Below are positions 35,738-46,776 of a DNA stretch of 64,000 bases, piece by piece. The first letter of the stretch is position 1. Each line of letters begins with the position of its first letter. The DNA comes from Roseateles sp. (lineage in GTDB: Bacteria > Pseudomonadota > Gammaproteobacteria > Burkholderiales > Burkholderiaceae_C): the NCBI GenBank assembly GCA_019234295.1, contig JAFALK010000013.1:1-64000 (forward strand). The letters run 5' to 3'. Both the position numbers and the translations under genes were made by a program. Below the pieces are notes generated by a model. It was not told where the DNA came from. It was given only the letters and a program-made list of their open reading frames with translations, and made no database searches.

Positions 35738-36526
35738 CTAGAAGTCAAGTTCGAGCTCGACGGCAGCGTCTTCTTCCAGCGAGCGTCCCGCCCGCATGCG
35801 GCCATAGACGCCGAAGACCGAGGGAGCGCCTGGCTGGCGCTGCGCACTGGCCGCTGCAACACGCTCGGCCACGCGAGTGTCCACGGCGCCCGTCTGCGGA
35901 TCGACATTGGGCACGATGCAGCGGATGCAGGGCGCGTAGATTTCCATGCGCCCACCCGTCCAGATCATGGCCTTCGCGCGCTCTTCGATGAAGGGCTGAA
36001 GATCGGGTCCGTCGAGCACGACGTTGGCGCGAAATCGCCGCGCGTCCAGGCCTGCGCAGATTTCGGCCAGGGCCGGCGTGCTGACGATGTGCACGGCGTT
36101 GTTGAGCGGACGCAGCTGGGCGTCGGCCCCAAGCCGCACCAGGCGAAGCGGCGCACCGCAGAGCTCGCTCAGCAAGGCGGCGGCCTCGTCGCCACCGTCG
36201 AAGGCTTCGAACTCATCAACGCTGCAGCTCTTGTCGTTCCAGAAACCCGCTCGAATGGACCGCTGCCGCAATTGGCGCGGCAGCCGCACCTGCGCACGGC
36301 CCGGCGCCTCCAGCACCAGCTCCTCAGCGTCCAAAAGAGGCCGCAGCAGCGCCAACTCGGGATGCGCGCCCTGCCAGCTCGCCACGCCCTCGTCATTGAG
36401 TACGACCCATTCGCGGTCGCCGAGCACGCGGCCGTCCGGCCGGAAGTCCAGCCGCGGCACGCGCAGCGGGGCGCAGGCCTTGATCGGGTGGACGTAGAGT
36501 GCGGCGACGCGAATGGCCGGGGGCAT
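35738..36526 (-). CDS. MOSC domain protein (YcbX/mARC-like)
   Basis: 262-residue protein with an MOSC N-terminal beta-barrel domain (LYVHPIKACAPL, LGDREWVVLNDEG) and an MOSC domain (RFRANVVLDG, then IYAPCIRCIVPNVDP, whose Cys would bind the molybdenum cofactor). Such proteins reduce N-hydroxylated compounds with molybdenum cofactor and a redox partner. A C-terminal 2Fe-2S ferredoxin domain, present in YcbX, is absent. It follows clpB by 5 bp and so may be heat-inducible by read-through. Several moa/moe genes occur elsewhere in the window. Confidence 0.85.
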   Translation of the reverse strand: MPPAIRVAALYVHPIKACAPLRVPRLDFRPDGRVLGDREWVVLNDEGVASWQGAHPELALLRPLLDAEELVLEAPGRAQVRLPRQLRQRSIRAGFWNDKSCSVDEFEAFDGGDEAAALLSELCGAPLRLVRLGADAQLRPLNNAVHIVSTPALAEICAGLDARRFRANVVLDGPDLQPFIEERAKAMIWTGGRMEIYAPCIRCIVPNVDPQTGAVDTRVAERVAAASAQRQPGAPSVFGVYGRMRAGRSLEEDAAVELELDF

Positions 36527-36531
36527 GGAAC

Positions 36532-39144
<2,613 letters not shown>

Positions 39145-39174
39145 GGTGTGCTCTCAAACTTTCAATGCCCTTGA

Positions 39175-39202
39175 ATATGGGCCCACCGCGCGGCAATTCA
39201 AG
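39175..39202 (-). promoter_or_regulatory. heat-shock (sigma-32/RpoH) promoter of clpB
   Basis: On the minus strand CTTGAAT (39196-39202), 13 bp, then GCCCATAT (39175-39182), a near match to CTTGAAA-N13-CCCCATNT. It overlaps the last codons of crcB and lies 31 bp before the clpB start. Confidence 0.7.
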
Positions 39203-39566
39203 CCATCAGACGCATCAGTCTGAAGCCGGCGGCCGCCGCCGCGAGCGAGCCCAGCACATGGACGGCCGTGTGCGACAGCGCCAGCCCGAAATGGCCTCGC
39301 TGGAGCATCGCCAGCGATTCGCCCGAGAACGAAGAAAACGTCGTCAGACCGCCCAGGAACCCCGTCACCAGCAGCAGCTTGAGCAGCTCGTTGGGCTGAC
39401 GGCCGAACCATTCGAGCGCCATGCCGATCAGCAAACCACCGATCACGTTGACCAGCAGCGTACCCAGAGGAAAGCCGGAGGTCCAGCGCTGGTTGAGCCA
39501 CAGACCCACGCCCCAGCGCGTGAGCCCCCCCACAGCGGCACCCAGTGCCACGGCCATTGCGTTCAA
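39198..39566 (-). CDS. crcB: fluoride channel CrcB/FluC
   Basis: 122-residue four-TM protein forming a dual-topology dimeric fluoride exporter. Conserved GGLTRWGVG, GTLLVNVIGGLLIG and GFLGGLTTFSSFSGES. The start appears to be TTG at 39566 (GGAG 8 bases upstream), overlapping the moaE stop (TTGA); an ATG three codons later is the alternative. Because it is coupled to moaE there is no room for a fluoride riboswitch directly before it. Confidence 0.92.
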   Translation of the reverse strand: MNAMAVALGAAVGGLTRWGVGLWLNQRWTSGFPLGTLLVNVIGGLLIGMALEWFGRQPNELLKLLLVTGFLGGLTTFSSFSGESLAMLQRGHFGLALSHTAVHVLGSLAAAAAGFRLMRLMA

Positions 39567-40036
39567 ACAGCGTTCTCCACGGTGATGCCCCAGCGGGCCA
39601 GGGCGGCGTCGTCGGCTGCGCGGGCGTCCACCCAGCGGCCTGCACCGTCGGGCGTCAGCTCCTTCTTCCAGAACGGCGCCTGGGTCTTGAGATAGTCCAT
39701 CAGGAATTCGCAGCCTTCAAAAGCGGCGTGGCGATGCCGCGCAGCGGTCAGGACCATCACGATCTGCTCGGACGCGGCCAGGCGGCCCACACGGTGGATC
39801 ACGCGCACAGCCCGCAGGGCGAAGCGGCTCACGGCCTGCTCGGCCATGGCCTCGATGGCGGCCTCAGTCATGCCCGGGTAATGCTCGAGCTCCATGGCGG
39901 CGAGCCGTCCCGACTGGTCGCGCACCGTGCCCACAAAGGCCACGATGGCGCCCACCTCGCCGTCACCGGCACGCAGGGCGGCCGTTTCGGCAGTAAGGTC
40001 GAAGTCCTCGGTCTGGATGCGGATGCGGGGCTGCAT
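39563..40036 (-). CDS. moaE: molybdopterin synthase catalytic subunit
   Basis: MoaE binds MoaD-thiocarboxylate and sulfurates precursor Z to molybdopterin. 157 residues: GAIVAFVGTVRDQS, HYPGMTEAA, VRVIHRVGRLA, ARHRHAAFEGCEFLMDYLK, and PFWKKE with the active Lys. The start is the ATG at 40036; the frame runs on upstream. In related genomes moaE directly follows moaD; here moaD is about 9.8 kb away on the same strand. Confidence 0.95.
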   Translation of the reverse strand: MQPRIRIQTEDFDLTAETAALRAGDGEVGAIVAFVGTVRDQSGRLAAMELEHYPGMTEAAIEAMAEQAVSRFALRAVRVIHRVGRLAASEQIVMVLTAARHRHAAFEGCEFLMDYLKTQAPFWKKELTPDGAGRWVDARAADDAALARWGITVENAV

Positions 40037-40184
40037 CCGCCCATTATGGGGTGCGGCCGTTCGGGCGATTTTTCGCAAGCCAGATGGTGAATCTTGACGG
40101 CCACCGCGCAAGACCGGTGTCGCGACTTGCCGCATACTTGCGCCGCGGCCGATTCGTGGCTGCGTTGTACGGAGGGGCCTCAAC

Positions 40185-41210
40185 ATGAGCCTGATGAGCT
40201 TCATCAAGAAACAGTTCATTGACATCCTTCAATGGACCGAGGACGGAGACGACACCCTGGCCTGGCGCTATCCCATGGCCGATATGGAAATCCAGTACGG
40301 CGGTTCGCTGACGGTTCGTGAGTCGCAGGCGGCGGTCTTCATCAACGAAGGCAAGGTGGCCGATGTCTTCGGACCCGGCATGTACAAACTGACGACACAG
40401 ACCCTGCCGGTCCTGACCTACCTGAAGAACTGGGACAAGCTCTTCGAGAGCCCGTTCAAGAGCGACGTCTACTTCTTCAGCACCCGCCAGCGCATTGACC
40501 AGCGCTGGGGCACCCAGCAGCCCATCACCATCCGCGACAAGGACTTCGGCGCTGTGCGCCTGCGCGCCTTCGGCAACTATGCCTACCGTATCGCGGACGC
40601 CAAGACGTTTCACACCGAGGTCTCGGGCACGCGCGAGCGCTACTCGATGCAGGACCTCGACGGCCAGTTGCGCGGCCTGATGCTCCAGCACATCAGCGAC
40701 GCCGTGGCCCAGAGCGGCATGGCCTTCCTGGACCTTGCCGCCAACCAGATCGAATTCGCTAAGGCTCTGCAAGAGGCCACGGCGCCCGCCTTCGAGAAGC
40801 TGGGGCTCAAGCTGGAATCGGTGACCCTGCAGAACATCTCCCTGCCCGAGGAGCTGCAGAAGATCCTCGACCAGAAGATCGGCATGGGCATGATCGGCAA
40901 CGACATGGGCAAGTTCATGCAATACCAGACCGGCCAGTCCATTCCGACCATGGCCCAGGGCGTGGGCCAGGGCGGTGGCGGCATTGCCGGCGACGCCATG
41001 GGTATGGGGGCCGGCATCGCCATGGGCCAGGTGATGGCGCAGCAGATGGCGCAGGGTCTGAACCCGGCCGTCGCGGCGCAGAACAGCAAGCAGGCCACGG
41101 ACGACGTCATGGCCATGCTCGAGAAGCTCGGCGACCTGAAGGCCAAGGGCATCCTCACCGAGGAAGAGTTCGCCGCCAAGAAGACCGAGCTGCTGAAAAA
41201 ACTCAGCTGA
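40185..41210 (+). CDS. SPFH-domain protein with C-terminal SHOCT helix pair (YdjI-like)
   Basis: 341-residue protein. An SPFH/band-7-like domain spans about 30-230 (TLAWRYPMADMEIQYGGSLT, AAVFINEGKVADVFGPGMY, a typical opening), followed by a Gly/Met-rich linker (about 255-295) and a SHOCT module at the end (LEKLGDLKAKGILTEEEF). No TM helix; SPFH proteins scaffold membranes and B. subtilis YdjI acts with PspA-type stress proteins. GGAGG precedes the ATG. First gene of the accessory block, divergent from moaE, followed 11 bp later by the DUF4178 gene. Confidence 0.82.
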   Translation: MSLMSFIKKQFIDILQWTEDGDDTLAWRYPMADMEIQYGGSLTVRESQAAVFINEGKVADVFGPGMYKLTTQTLPVLTYLKNWDKLFESPFKSDVYFFSTRQRIDQRWGTQQPITIRDKDFGAVRLRAFGNYAYRIADAKTFHTEVSGTRERYSMQDLDGQLRGLMLQHISDAVAQSGMAFLDLAANQIEFAKALQEATAPAFEKLGLKLESVTLQNISLPEELQKILDQKIGMGMIGNDMGKFMQYQTGQSIPTMAQGVGQGGGGIAGDAMGMGAGIAMGQVMAQQMAQGLNPAVAAQNSKQATDDVMAMLEKLGDLKAKGILTEEEFAAKKTELLKKLS

Positions 41211-41221
41211 GCTGAGGCTTT

Positions 41222-42775
41222 TTGGCCACCCAACGCCGCTGGCAGGCCGCGTGTCCCAATTGCGGGGCGCCGGTCGAGTTCGCCTCCGCGGCCAGTGCCA
41301 GCGCGGTCTGCAGCTTCTGCCGCAGCACCTTGCTGCGCGAGGGGGAGGCGCTGCGCAAGATCGGCACCTCAGCCGAACTCTTCGAGGACTACTCCCCGCT
41401 GCAACTGGGCGCGGCCGGCCGATACGCGGGCGAGCCCTTCACGATCGTTGGCCGGTTGCAACTGGCGTATGCCGAAGGCAGCTGGAACGAATGGCATGCG
41501 CTGTTCGATGCCGGCAAGAGCGCTTGGCTGTCGGAAGACAACGGCAAGTTCGTCATCAGCTTCGACGCGGATCTCTCCGGCGCGCCTCCAGCACATGCCC
41601 TGGCGCTGGGTCAGCAGCAGCTCCTCGCCGGCCAGGCCTTTAGCGTCGCCGCGCTGACGCAGGTCACCCTGGCCGCGGCGCAAGGCGAGCTCCCACGCCC
41701 GCCGGCTCTAGGCAAGCAGTTCCTTGTTGCCGAGCTGCGCAGCACGCAAGACGAAGTCGGCTCGCTCGAATACAGCAACCCCGACAAGCCGCAGTGGTCC
41801 GTGGGCCGCTCGGTGCGGCTGGCCGACCTCGCCCTGACCGGACTTCGCGAAGACAGCAGCAAGACCCTGGGCAGCCGCTCCCTGCCTTGCCCGAATTGCG
41901 GGGCAGCGCTGGAGCCCAAGCTCGAGAACAGCAAGTCCATCACCTGCCCGCAATGCCAGTGCGTCGTGGACATCAGCGGCGGCGCGGGCGCGGACCTGGC
42001 GCACTACACGCAAGCGATCGGCGTGCCGCCGTTGATCCCGCTTGGCAAGCAAGGCAGCCTGCCCCTGCCGGACGGCACGGCGGTGCCTTGGCAGGTGGTT
42101 GGCTACCAGGAGCGCGCCGACATCCCCGAGAGCGCAGAAGACGAGGAAAGCCACTGGCGAGAATACCTGCTCTTCAACAAGACCGAGGGCTTTGCTTTTC
42201 TGGTCGATGCCGAGGATGGCTGGAGCCTCGTGCGTCCGCTCACGGGCGCCCCAGCCACCAGCGGTGACCGCGTGCAATGGCAGGGCAAGACCTACGCCCT
42301 CAAGTACCGCTACAGCGCGCGCACGGTTCATGTGCAGGGCGAGTTTTACTGGCAGCTCAAGAAGGACGATGTGGTCAAGGTGGCCGACTACACGTCGGGC
42401 AACGAGCTGCTTTCGCGCGAGGCCGCGGACGCAGAAGTGACCTGGAGCCAGGGCCCGCGTATCGACGCGGCAACCGTCATGCACGCCTTCGGCATCGCCC
42501 TGCCCGTGCGCGACGCGCGCCCCGGCAGCGGCAGCAGCATGGTCAGGGCCGTCATGGTATTCGCCGTGCTGCTCATCCTCATCGCTCTGCTCACGCGCGG
42601 TTGTACGAGCAACAGCAACGATTGCGCCTCGTATGCGCAAGCCTATGGCGAGAACAGCGCGGAGTATGTCCAATGCCTGAACAGCCACGGCGGCGGGCGC
42701 ATCTACCCGAGCGGCGGCGGCTCCTGGGGCGGCGGATCTTTCGGTGGCTCAGGCAGTGGCGGTGGCCACAAGTGA
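41222..42775 (+). CDS. DUF4178 protein with two zinc ribbons and a C-terminal membrane anchor
   Basis: 517-residue protein of unknown function. Zinc ribbon 1 at Cys11, 14, 30, 33 (CPNC...CSFC); a DUF4178 beta domain (about 55-200); zinc ribbon 2 (CPNC...CPQC) near 220-245; a second DUF4178-like domain (about 265-415); one TM helix at about 441-458; and an extracytoplasmic tail with three Cys and a Gly/Ser-rich end. It starts with TTG (GAGG 4 bases upstream); no in-frame ATG is near. DUF4178 genes commonly accompany DUF350, PspA/SPFH and polyamine genes, as here. Confidence 0.8.
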   Translation: MATQRRWQAACPNCGAPVEFASAASASAVCSFCRSTLLREGEALRKIGTSAELFEDYSPLQLGAAGRYAGEPFTIVGRLQLAYAEGSWNEWHALFDAGKSAWLSEDNGKFVISFDADLSGAPPAHALALGQQQLLAGQAFSVAALTQVTLAAAQGELPRPPALGKQFLVAELRSTQDEVGSLEYSNPDKPQWSVGRSVRLADLALTGLREDSSKTLGSRSLPCPNCGAALEPKLENSKSITCPQCQCVVDISGGAGADLAHYTQAIGVPPLIPLGKQGSLPLPDGTAVPWQVVGYQERADIPESAEDEESHWREYLLFNKTEGFAFLVDAEDGWSLVRPLTGAPATSGDRVQWQGKTYALKYRYSARTVHVQGEFYWQLKKDDVVKVADYTSGNELLSREAADAEVTWSQGPRIDAATVMHAFGIALPVRDARPGSGSSMVRAVMVFAVLLILIALLTRGCTSNSNDCASYAQAYGENSAEYVQCLNSHGGGRIYPSGGGSWGGGSFGGSGSGGGHK

Positions 42776-42794
42776 AGAAGAAAGGAGAGCAAAC

Positions 42795-43019
42795 ATGAAC
42801 GGTATTTCCTGGCTCAATCCCGGCGTCGTGCTGGGCTCCATCCTCTACGCCCTGATCGGCGTACTGGTCTTCTGGATCTGCTTCATGGTCGTGGACAAGC
42901 TCACGCCCTACCACCTGTGGGACCAGATCGTGGAGAAGAAGAACGTGGCTCTGGGCATCGTGGTCGGGTCCATGTGCATTGCGATCGGCCTGATCGTCTC
43001 CGCGGCGATCCATGGCTGA
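42795..43019 (+). CDS. DUF350-like small membrane protein (two-helix form)
   Basis: 74 residues, two TM helices (about 12-33 and 52-72) around KLTPYHLWDQIVEKKN. It resembles one repeat of DUF350 (YjfL family), whose members usually have two such units and about 130 residues, so this is a half-size version that may dimerise. AAAGGAG precedes the ATG. Overlaps the next gene by 8 bp. Confidence 0.75.
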   Translation: MNGISWLNPGVVLGSILYALIGVLVFWICFMVVDKLTPYHLWDQIVEKKNVALGIVVGSMCIAIGLIVSAAIHG

Positions 43020-43353
43020 GGACTTCGGGACGCTGAGCTCGAACACGCACGAGGCGTGGACACTGTTCGCCGTCCGATTTCATGACAAGCCCGGCTGCGG
43101 CGAATTGCGCAGCCAACTACTCCCCGCCCATCTCGAGTGGGTGGCCGCGCAACGGAGCAGCTTGCGGGTGGCAGGATCGCTGCGTGAATCACCCGGTGCC
43201 GCGCCCGTCGGCGGCCTGTGGGTTGTGCGCGCCAAGGACAAGGCCGCCGTGGAAGAGCTGATCTGCGGCGATCCCTTCACGTCAGAGGGCCTGCGCGCGA
43301 GCTGGGAAATCTTCTACTGGAGCAAGGCGCTACCACAGGCCGTCAGCTTCTGA
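43012..43353 (+). CDS. YciI-like (YCII-related domain) protein
   Basis: 113-residue ferredoxin-like-fold protein: FAVRFHDKPG, LPAHLEWVAAQ with the conserved His, AGSLRE, PVGGLWVVRAKDKAAVEEL, DPFTSEGL and WSKA. Biochemical role of YciI proteins is unclear (muconolactone-isomerase-like or regulatory). Its start lies inside the end of the DUF350 gene, so the two are coupled and belong to the same block. Confidence 0.82.
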   Translation: MAEDFGTLSSNTHEAWTLFAVRFHDKPGCGELRSQLLPAHLEWVAAQRSSLRVAGSLRESPGAAPVGGLWVVRAKDKAAVEELICGDPFTSEGLRASWEIFYWSKALPQAVSF

Positions 43354-43433
43354 CTCACATCACCGGGCCAAGCTGCCAGGGCACGGACGCGTTCGCCCCA
43401 TGGCCATGCACCTTGCTGTGCGTGTGCTGTCCC

Positions 43434-43463
43434 GTAGCCGGAGCCGTAGCCGTAGCTGTAGCC
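43434..43463. repeat. 6-bp tandem repeat, five units
   Basis: GTAGCC repeated with two variants (GGAGCC, GTAGCT) in the non-coding gap before the spermidine-synthase-like gene. Confidence 0.7.
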
Positions 43464-43479
43464 AGAATCAGCTCGAATA

Positions 43480-43600
43480 TCAGCTCCAAGACGCGCTGCC
43501 CCATCTCGGTCACCGTGCCGCCCAGGAGCTGCCGGCCGGCGACCACGACGTCGTCTTCGGGATGCAGGCGCAAAGTGGGAATCAGAACCTTGTGGTGTGA
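43480..43600 (-). pseudogene. remnant of an altronate-dehydratase-like SAF domain
   Basis: In the 286-bp gap a minus-strand frame reads PTLRLHPEDDVVVAGRQLLG, then GT, closely following the N-terminal SAF-domain pattern of UxaA proteins (IRLHPxDNVxVAxRxLxxGT). After about 20 more residues similarity ends and only a Thr/Ala repeat and stop follow. A 92-residue frame from a TTG exists but no ribosome site is seen. I infer a leftover gene fragment; a short real protein is possible. Confidence 0.35.
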
Positions 43601-43639
43601 CGGAGTCAGTCGTGCCCCGCCAGCTTGCCACAATGCGCC

Positions 43640-45208
43640 ATGGACCTCAGCGCCGACGAATCACAGTCCTCCTCCCGCATCTCCCTTGCCGAAGTACTCC
43701 TGCTGGCCAGCGTCTTCATCGTCGCGGCCTGCGGCCTGGTCTACGAGCTGGCGGCCGGCGCCCTGGCCAGCTATCTGCTGGGCGACTCCATCCTTCAGTT
43801 CTCCACCGTCATCGGCACCTACCTGTTCGCCATGGGCATCGGGTCCTGGCTGTCACGCTACTTCGAGCGCCAGCTCGTGGCGCACTTCCTGCGCATCGAG
43901 TTGCTCGTCGGCGTGGTCGGTGGCCTGATGCCGGCGGCGCTGTTCTGCGCCCACAGCTTCCTGCCGCCAGCCAGTCTCGCGCCCTTCCGCGCCCTGCTCT
44001 ACGGCCTCGTGCTGCTCGTCGGCCTGCTCGTTGGGCTGGAGATCCCCCTGGTCATGCGCATCATGAAGCGCCACTTCCGCTCGCGCTACGCGCTCAAGGA
44101 GCTGGTCTCGCAGGTGCTGACCTTCGACTACCTCGGCGCGCTGGTCGTGGCGCTGGCCTTCCCGCTGCTGCTCGTGCCGCAGCTGGGCCTGATCCGCACC
44201 GGCCTGGCCTTCGGTCTGCTCAATGTAGCGGTGGCCGTCTGGGCGCTCGTGCTGTTCCGCCACGAGCTGCGGGCCTTTGCGGCCCATGCGCTGGCCTGCG
44301 GCCTCAGCGTGGCCGTGCTGATCGGCGCCTTCATCGCCTCCGACGCCTTGACGAGCTGGTCCGAGGATCGCTTCTACGGCGAGCACATCCTCGTGCGCGA
44401 GAGCAGCGACTACCAGCGCATCGTGGTCACCGAGGGCCATGGCGGCAGCCGCCTCTTCCTCAACGGCAACCTGCAGTTCAACTCCAAGGACGAATACCGC
44501 TATCACGAGGCCCTGGTCCATCCGGCCATGGCTGCGCAGGGGGCGCCCAAGCGCGTGCTCGTGCTCGGCGGCGGCGACGGCCTGGCCGTACGCGAGATCC
44601 TGCGCTACGCGTCGGTGCAGAGCGTCACCCTGGTGGAGCTGGATCCGCACATGACGCGGCTGTTCTCCACCCTGCCCATGCTGCGCAAGCTCAACGCCGA
44701 CTCGCTCCTCAACCCCAAGCTGAAGATCGTCAACGCCGATGCCTTCGGCTGGCTGGAGCAGAACGAGGCGATGTTCGACGTCATCGTCATCGACTTCCCC
44801 GACCCCAGCAACTTTGCCCTCGGCAAGCTCTACACGGAGAGCTTCTACAAGCTCGTGGACCAGCACCTCGCCGCCAGTGGCTACGCCGTCGTGCAGACCA
44901 CCTCGCCGCTGGTGGCACGCCGAAGCTTCTGGACCGTCGTGACGACACTGGAAGCCGTGGGCCTGACGACCACGCCCTATCACGCCAACGTGCCCAGCTT
45001 TGGCGAATGGGGCTTCGTGCTCGCAAGCCGGCGGCCCTGGCACATGCCGCGCGATCTCCCCAAGGGCCTGCGCTTCCTGACGCTGGACGACTTGCCCACG
45101 CTGATGATTTTTCCGCCCGACATGGGCCGCGTGCCCACCGAGGTAAACCGTCTCTCCAACCAGGTCCTGGTGCGCGAGTTCGAGCAGGAATGGGGGCAGG
45201 TGCATTGA
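43640..45208 (+). CDS. membrane-anchored spermidine synthase-like protein (polyamine aminopropyltransferase)
   Basis: 522 residues. The N-terminal about 230 residues hold seven or so TM helices (LLLASVFIVAACGLVYELAA onward); the C-terminal half is a SAM-dependent aminopropyltransferase domain: YQRIVVTEGHG, LFLNGNLQF, DEYRYHEALVHP, VLVLGGGDGLAVREIL, VTLVELDP and VIDFPDPSN. Canonical SpeE proteins are about 290 residues and cytosolic, so this is the membrane-fused form. It would use decarboxylated AdoMet, which the SpeD protein at 49.4 kb could supply. The ATG at 43640 is preferred to a TTG at 43625. Its stop overlaps the next start (TTGA). Confidence 0.85.
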   Translation: MDLSADESQSSSRISLAEVLLLASVFIVAACGLVYELAAGALASYLLGDSILQFSTVIGTYLFAMGIGSWLSRYFERQLVAHFLRIELLVGVVGGLMPAALFCAHSFLPPASLAPFRALLYGLVLLVGLLVGLEIPLVMRIMKRHFRSRYALKELVSQVLTFDYLGALVVALAFPLLLVPQLGLIRTGLAFGLLNVAVAVWALVLFRHELRAFAAHALACGLSVAVLIGAFIASDALTSWSEDRFYGEHILVRESSDYQRIVVTEGHGGSRLFLNGNLQFNSKDEYRYHEALVHPAMAAQGAPKRVLVLGGGDGLAVREILRYASVQSVTLVELDPHMTRLFSTLPMLRKLNADSLLNPKLKIVNADAFGWLEQNEAMFDVIVIDFPDPSNFALGKLYTESFYKLVDQHLAASGYAVVQTTSPLVARRSFWTVVTTLEAVGLTTTPYHANVPSFGEWGFVLASRRPWHMPRDLPKGLRFLTLDDLPTLMIFPPDMGRVPTEVNRLSNQVLVREFEQEWGQVH

Positions 45209-46755
45209 AGCGGCGCTCCGTCCTGGCGGCCGGCGCCCTGCTCACCGGATGCCACCGCTTCGCTCCGCACTTCGAGGGCGGCTGGCTTGGTGCCAGCGTG
45301 GCGCGCGGCCATCGCCTGCGCGCACCGCTGCCCAAAGCCGGCGACGGGCCGCTGCGCAGGGCGGACGTGCTCATCGTGGGCGGCGGCGTGGCCGGCCTGG
45401 CCTGTGCGCGCGAGCTGGCCCGGCGTGGCATCGATTTCGCCCTGCTCGACCTCGAGGACGAGGCCGGCGGCAATGCGCGTGGCGCCCTCGTGGCAGGGAG
45501 ACCCTGTCCGCTTGGCGCACATTACCTGCCCTTGCCGGGCCGCGATTCCGGCGAGGTCTACCGGCTGCTCGAGGAGCTGGGCCTTGCGCGGCGGGAGCTG
45601 GGCCGCGTCATCTGGGACGAACGCCAGCTGTGTCACAGCCCGCAGGAGCGGCTGTTCTACCGGGGCCAATGGCTCGAGGGCCTGCTGCCACCGGCCGAGG
45701 ACAAGGCCACGCGCATCCAGTACCGGCAGTTCGCCCTGCTCGTCGAGACAGCGCAGCGGACGCTGGGTTTTGCGATTCCCACGCGCCGCGCGAAGTGGAC
45801 GCCCAGCCATGCGGTGCTCGACGCCCAGACCTTCGCGAGCTGGCTCGATCACCAGGGTCTGACCGCGCCGGCCCTGCGCTGGTACCTCGACTACTGTTGC
45901 CGCGACGACTACGGCGCCCCCGCGGCCGAGGTCTCGGCCTGGGCGGGCCTGCACTACTTCGCCAGCCGCCACGGCTTCCATCCGCCCGGCATGGAGACGG
46001 CCGAACGCGAGGCCGTGCTGACCTGGCCAGAAGGCAACGCCTGGCTCACACGCCGCATGGCCGAGCCGCTGCGCGAGCGGCTCCACCTCGGCCGCACCGT
46101 GCTGCAGGTCAACCCCGGGCGCCAGAGCGTGGAGGTGCTGGCGTGGAACGAAGGGGCCGATACGCCCGAGCGTTGGTCTGCCAGGCAAGCCGTGCTTGCC
46201 ACGCCGCTCTTCATCGCGCGCAAGCTCATCACCGAAAAAATGGCGGCGCTGGAGGCAGCAGCCCAGGCACGGCATGCGCCCTGGCTCGTCGCCAACGTGC
46301 TGCTGCACGAACCGCCGCTGGAACGGCCGGGTCTGTCCATGGCCTGGGACAACGTCCGCTATGGCGCCGAGTCTCTCGGTTATGTGGACGCCGGGCACCA
46401 AGCCCTGCGCCCTGATCGGCCCCCCGTGCTGCTCACCTACTACGAGGCCCTGGCCACCAGTCGCCGCCCCGAGTTGCTGGGCGGCGACTGGCGTAGCTGG
46501 TCCCTGCACGTGCTCGCTGAGCTCGGCGAGCTCCACCCCGATGCGCCACACAAGGTGAGCCGCGTGGAGCTGATGCGCTGGGGCCACGGCATGAGCATTC
46601 CGACGCCAGGGCTACGCAGCTCGGCAGCGCTCGCCTCGCTGAACGAACCCCAGGGCCGGCTGATGTTCGCGCACAGTGACCTGGCGGGGTATTCGGTGTT
46701 CGAGGAGGCGTACACGGCAGGCATCAACGCGGCCCGTTCCATCAAATTCGTCTGA
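45205..46755 (+). CDS. exported FAD-dependent oxidoreductase (amine-oxidase-like), probable lipoprotein
   Basis: 516-residue flavoprotein. The N-terminus MKRRSVLAAGALLTGC has a twin Arg and a lipobox-like LLTGC, suggesting Tat export folded with FAD and lipid anchoring. An FAD-binding motif ADVLIVGGGVAGLACARELA starts near residue 53; the body resembles amine oxidases/phytoene-desaturase-like enzymes. The TTG start overlaps the upstream stop and has GGGGGCAGG before it. Coupled to the aminopropyltransferase-like gene, it may oxidise a polyamine product; substrate unproven. Confidence 0.78.
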   Translation: MKRRSVLAAGALLTGCHRFAPHFEGGWLGASVARGHRLRAPLPKAGDGPLRRADVLIVGGGVAGLACARELARRGIDFALLDLEDEAGGNARGALVAGRPCPLGAHYLPLPGRDSGEVYRLLEELGLARRELGRVIWDERQLCHSPQERLFYRGQWLEGLLPPAEDKATRIQYRQFALLVETAQRTLGFAIPTRRAKWTPSHAVLDAQTFASWLDHQGLTAPALRWYLDYCCRDDYGAPAAEVSAWAGLHYFASRHGFHPPGMETAEREAVLTWPEGNAWLTRRMAEPLRERLHLGRTVLQVNPGRQSVEVLAWNEGADTPERWSARQAVLATPLFIARKLITEKMAALEAAAQARHAPWLVANVLLHEPPLERPGLSMAWDNVRYGAESLGYVDAGHQALRPDRPPVLLTYYEALATSRRPELLGGDWRSWSLHVLAELGELHPDAPHKVSRVELMRWGHGMSIPTPGLRSSAALASLNEPQGRLMFAHSDLAGYSVFEEAYTAGINAARSIKFV

Positions 46756-46776
46756 TTTGGCCGTTAGCATCCGCCC

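Noticed and set aside
39567-40036. Fluoride riboswitch for crcB
   Set aside because: The crcB start overlaps the moaE stop, leaving no leader; nothing resembling the aptamer is seen before it.
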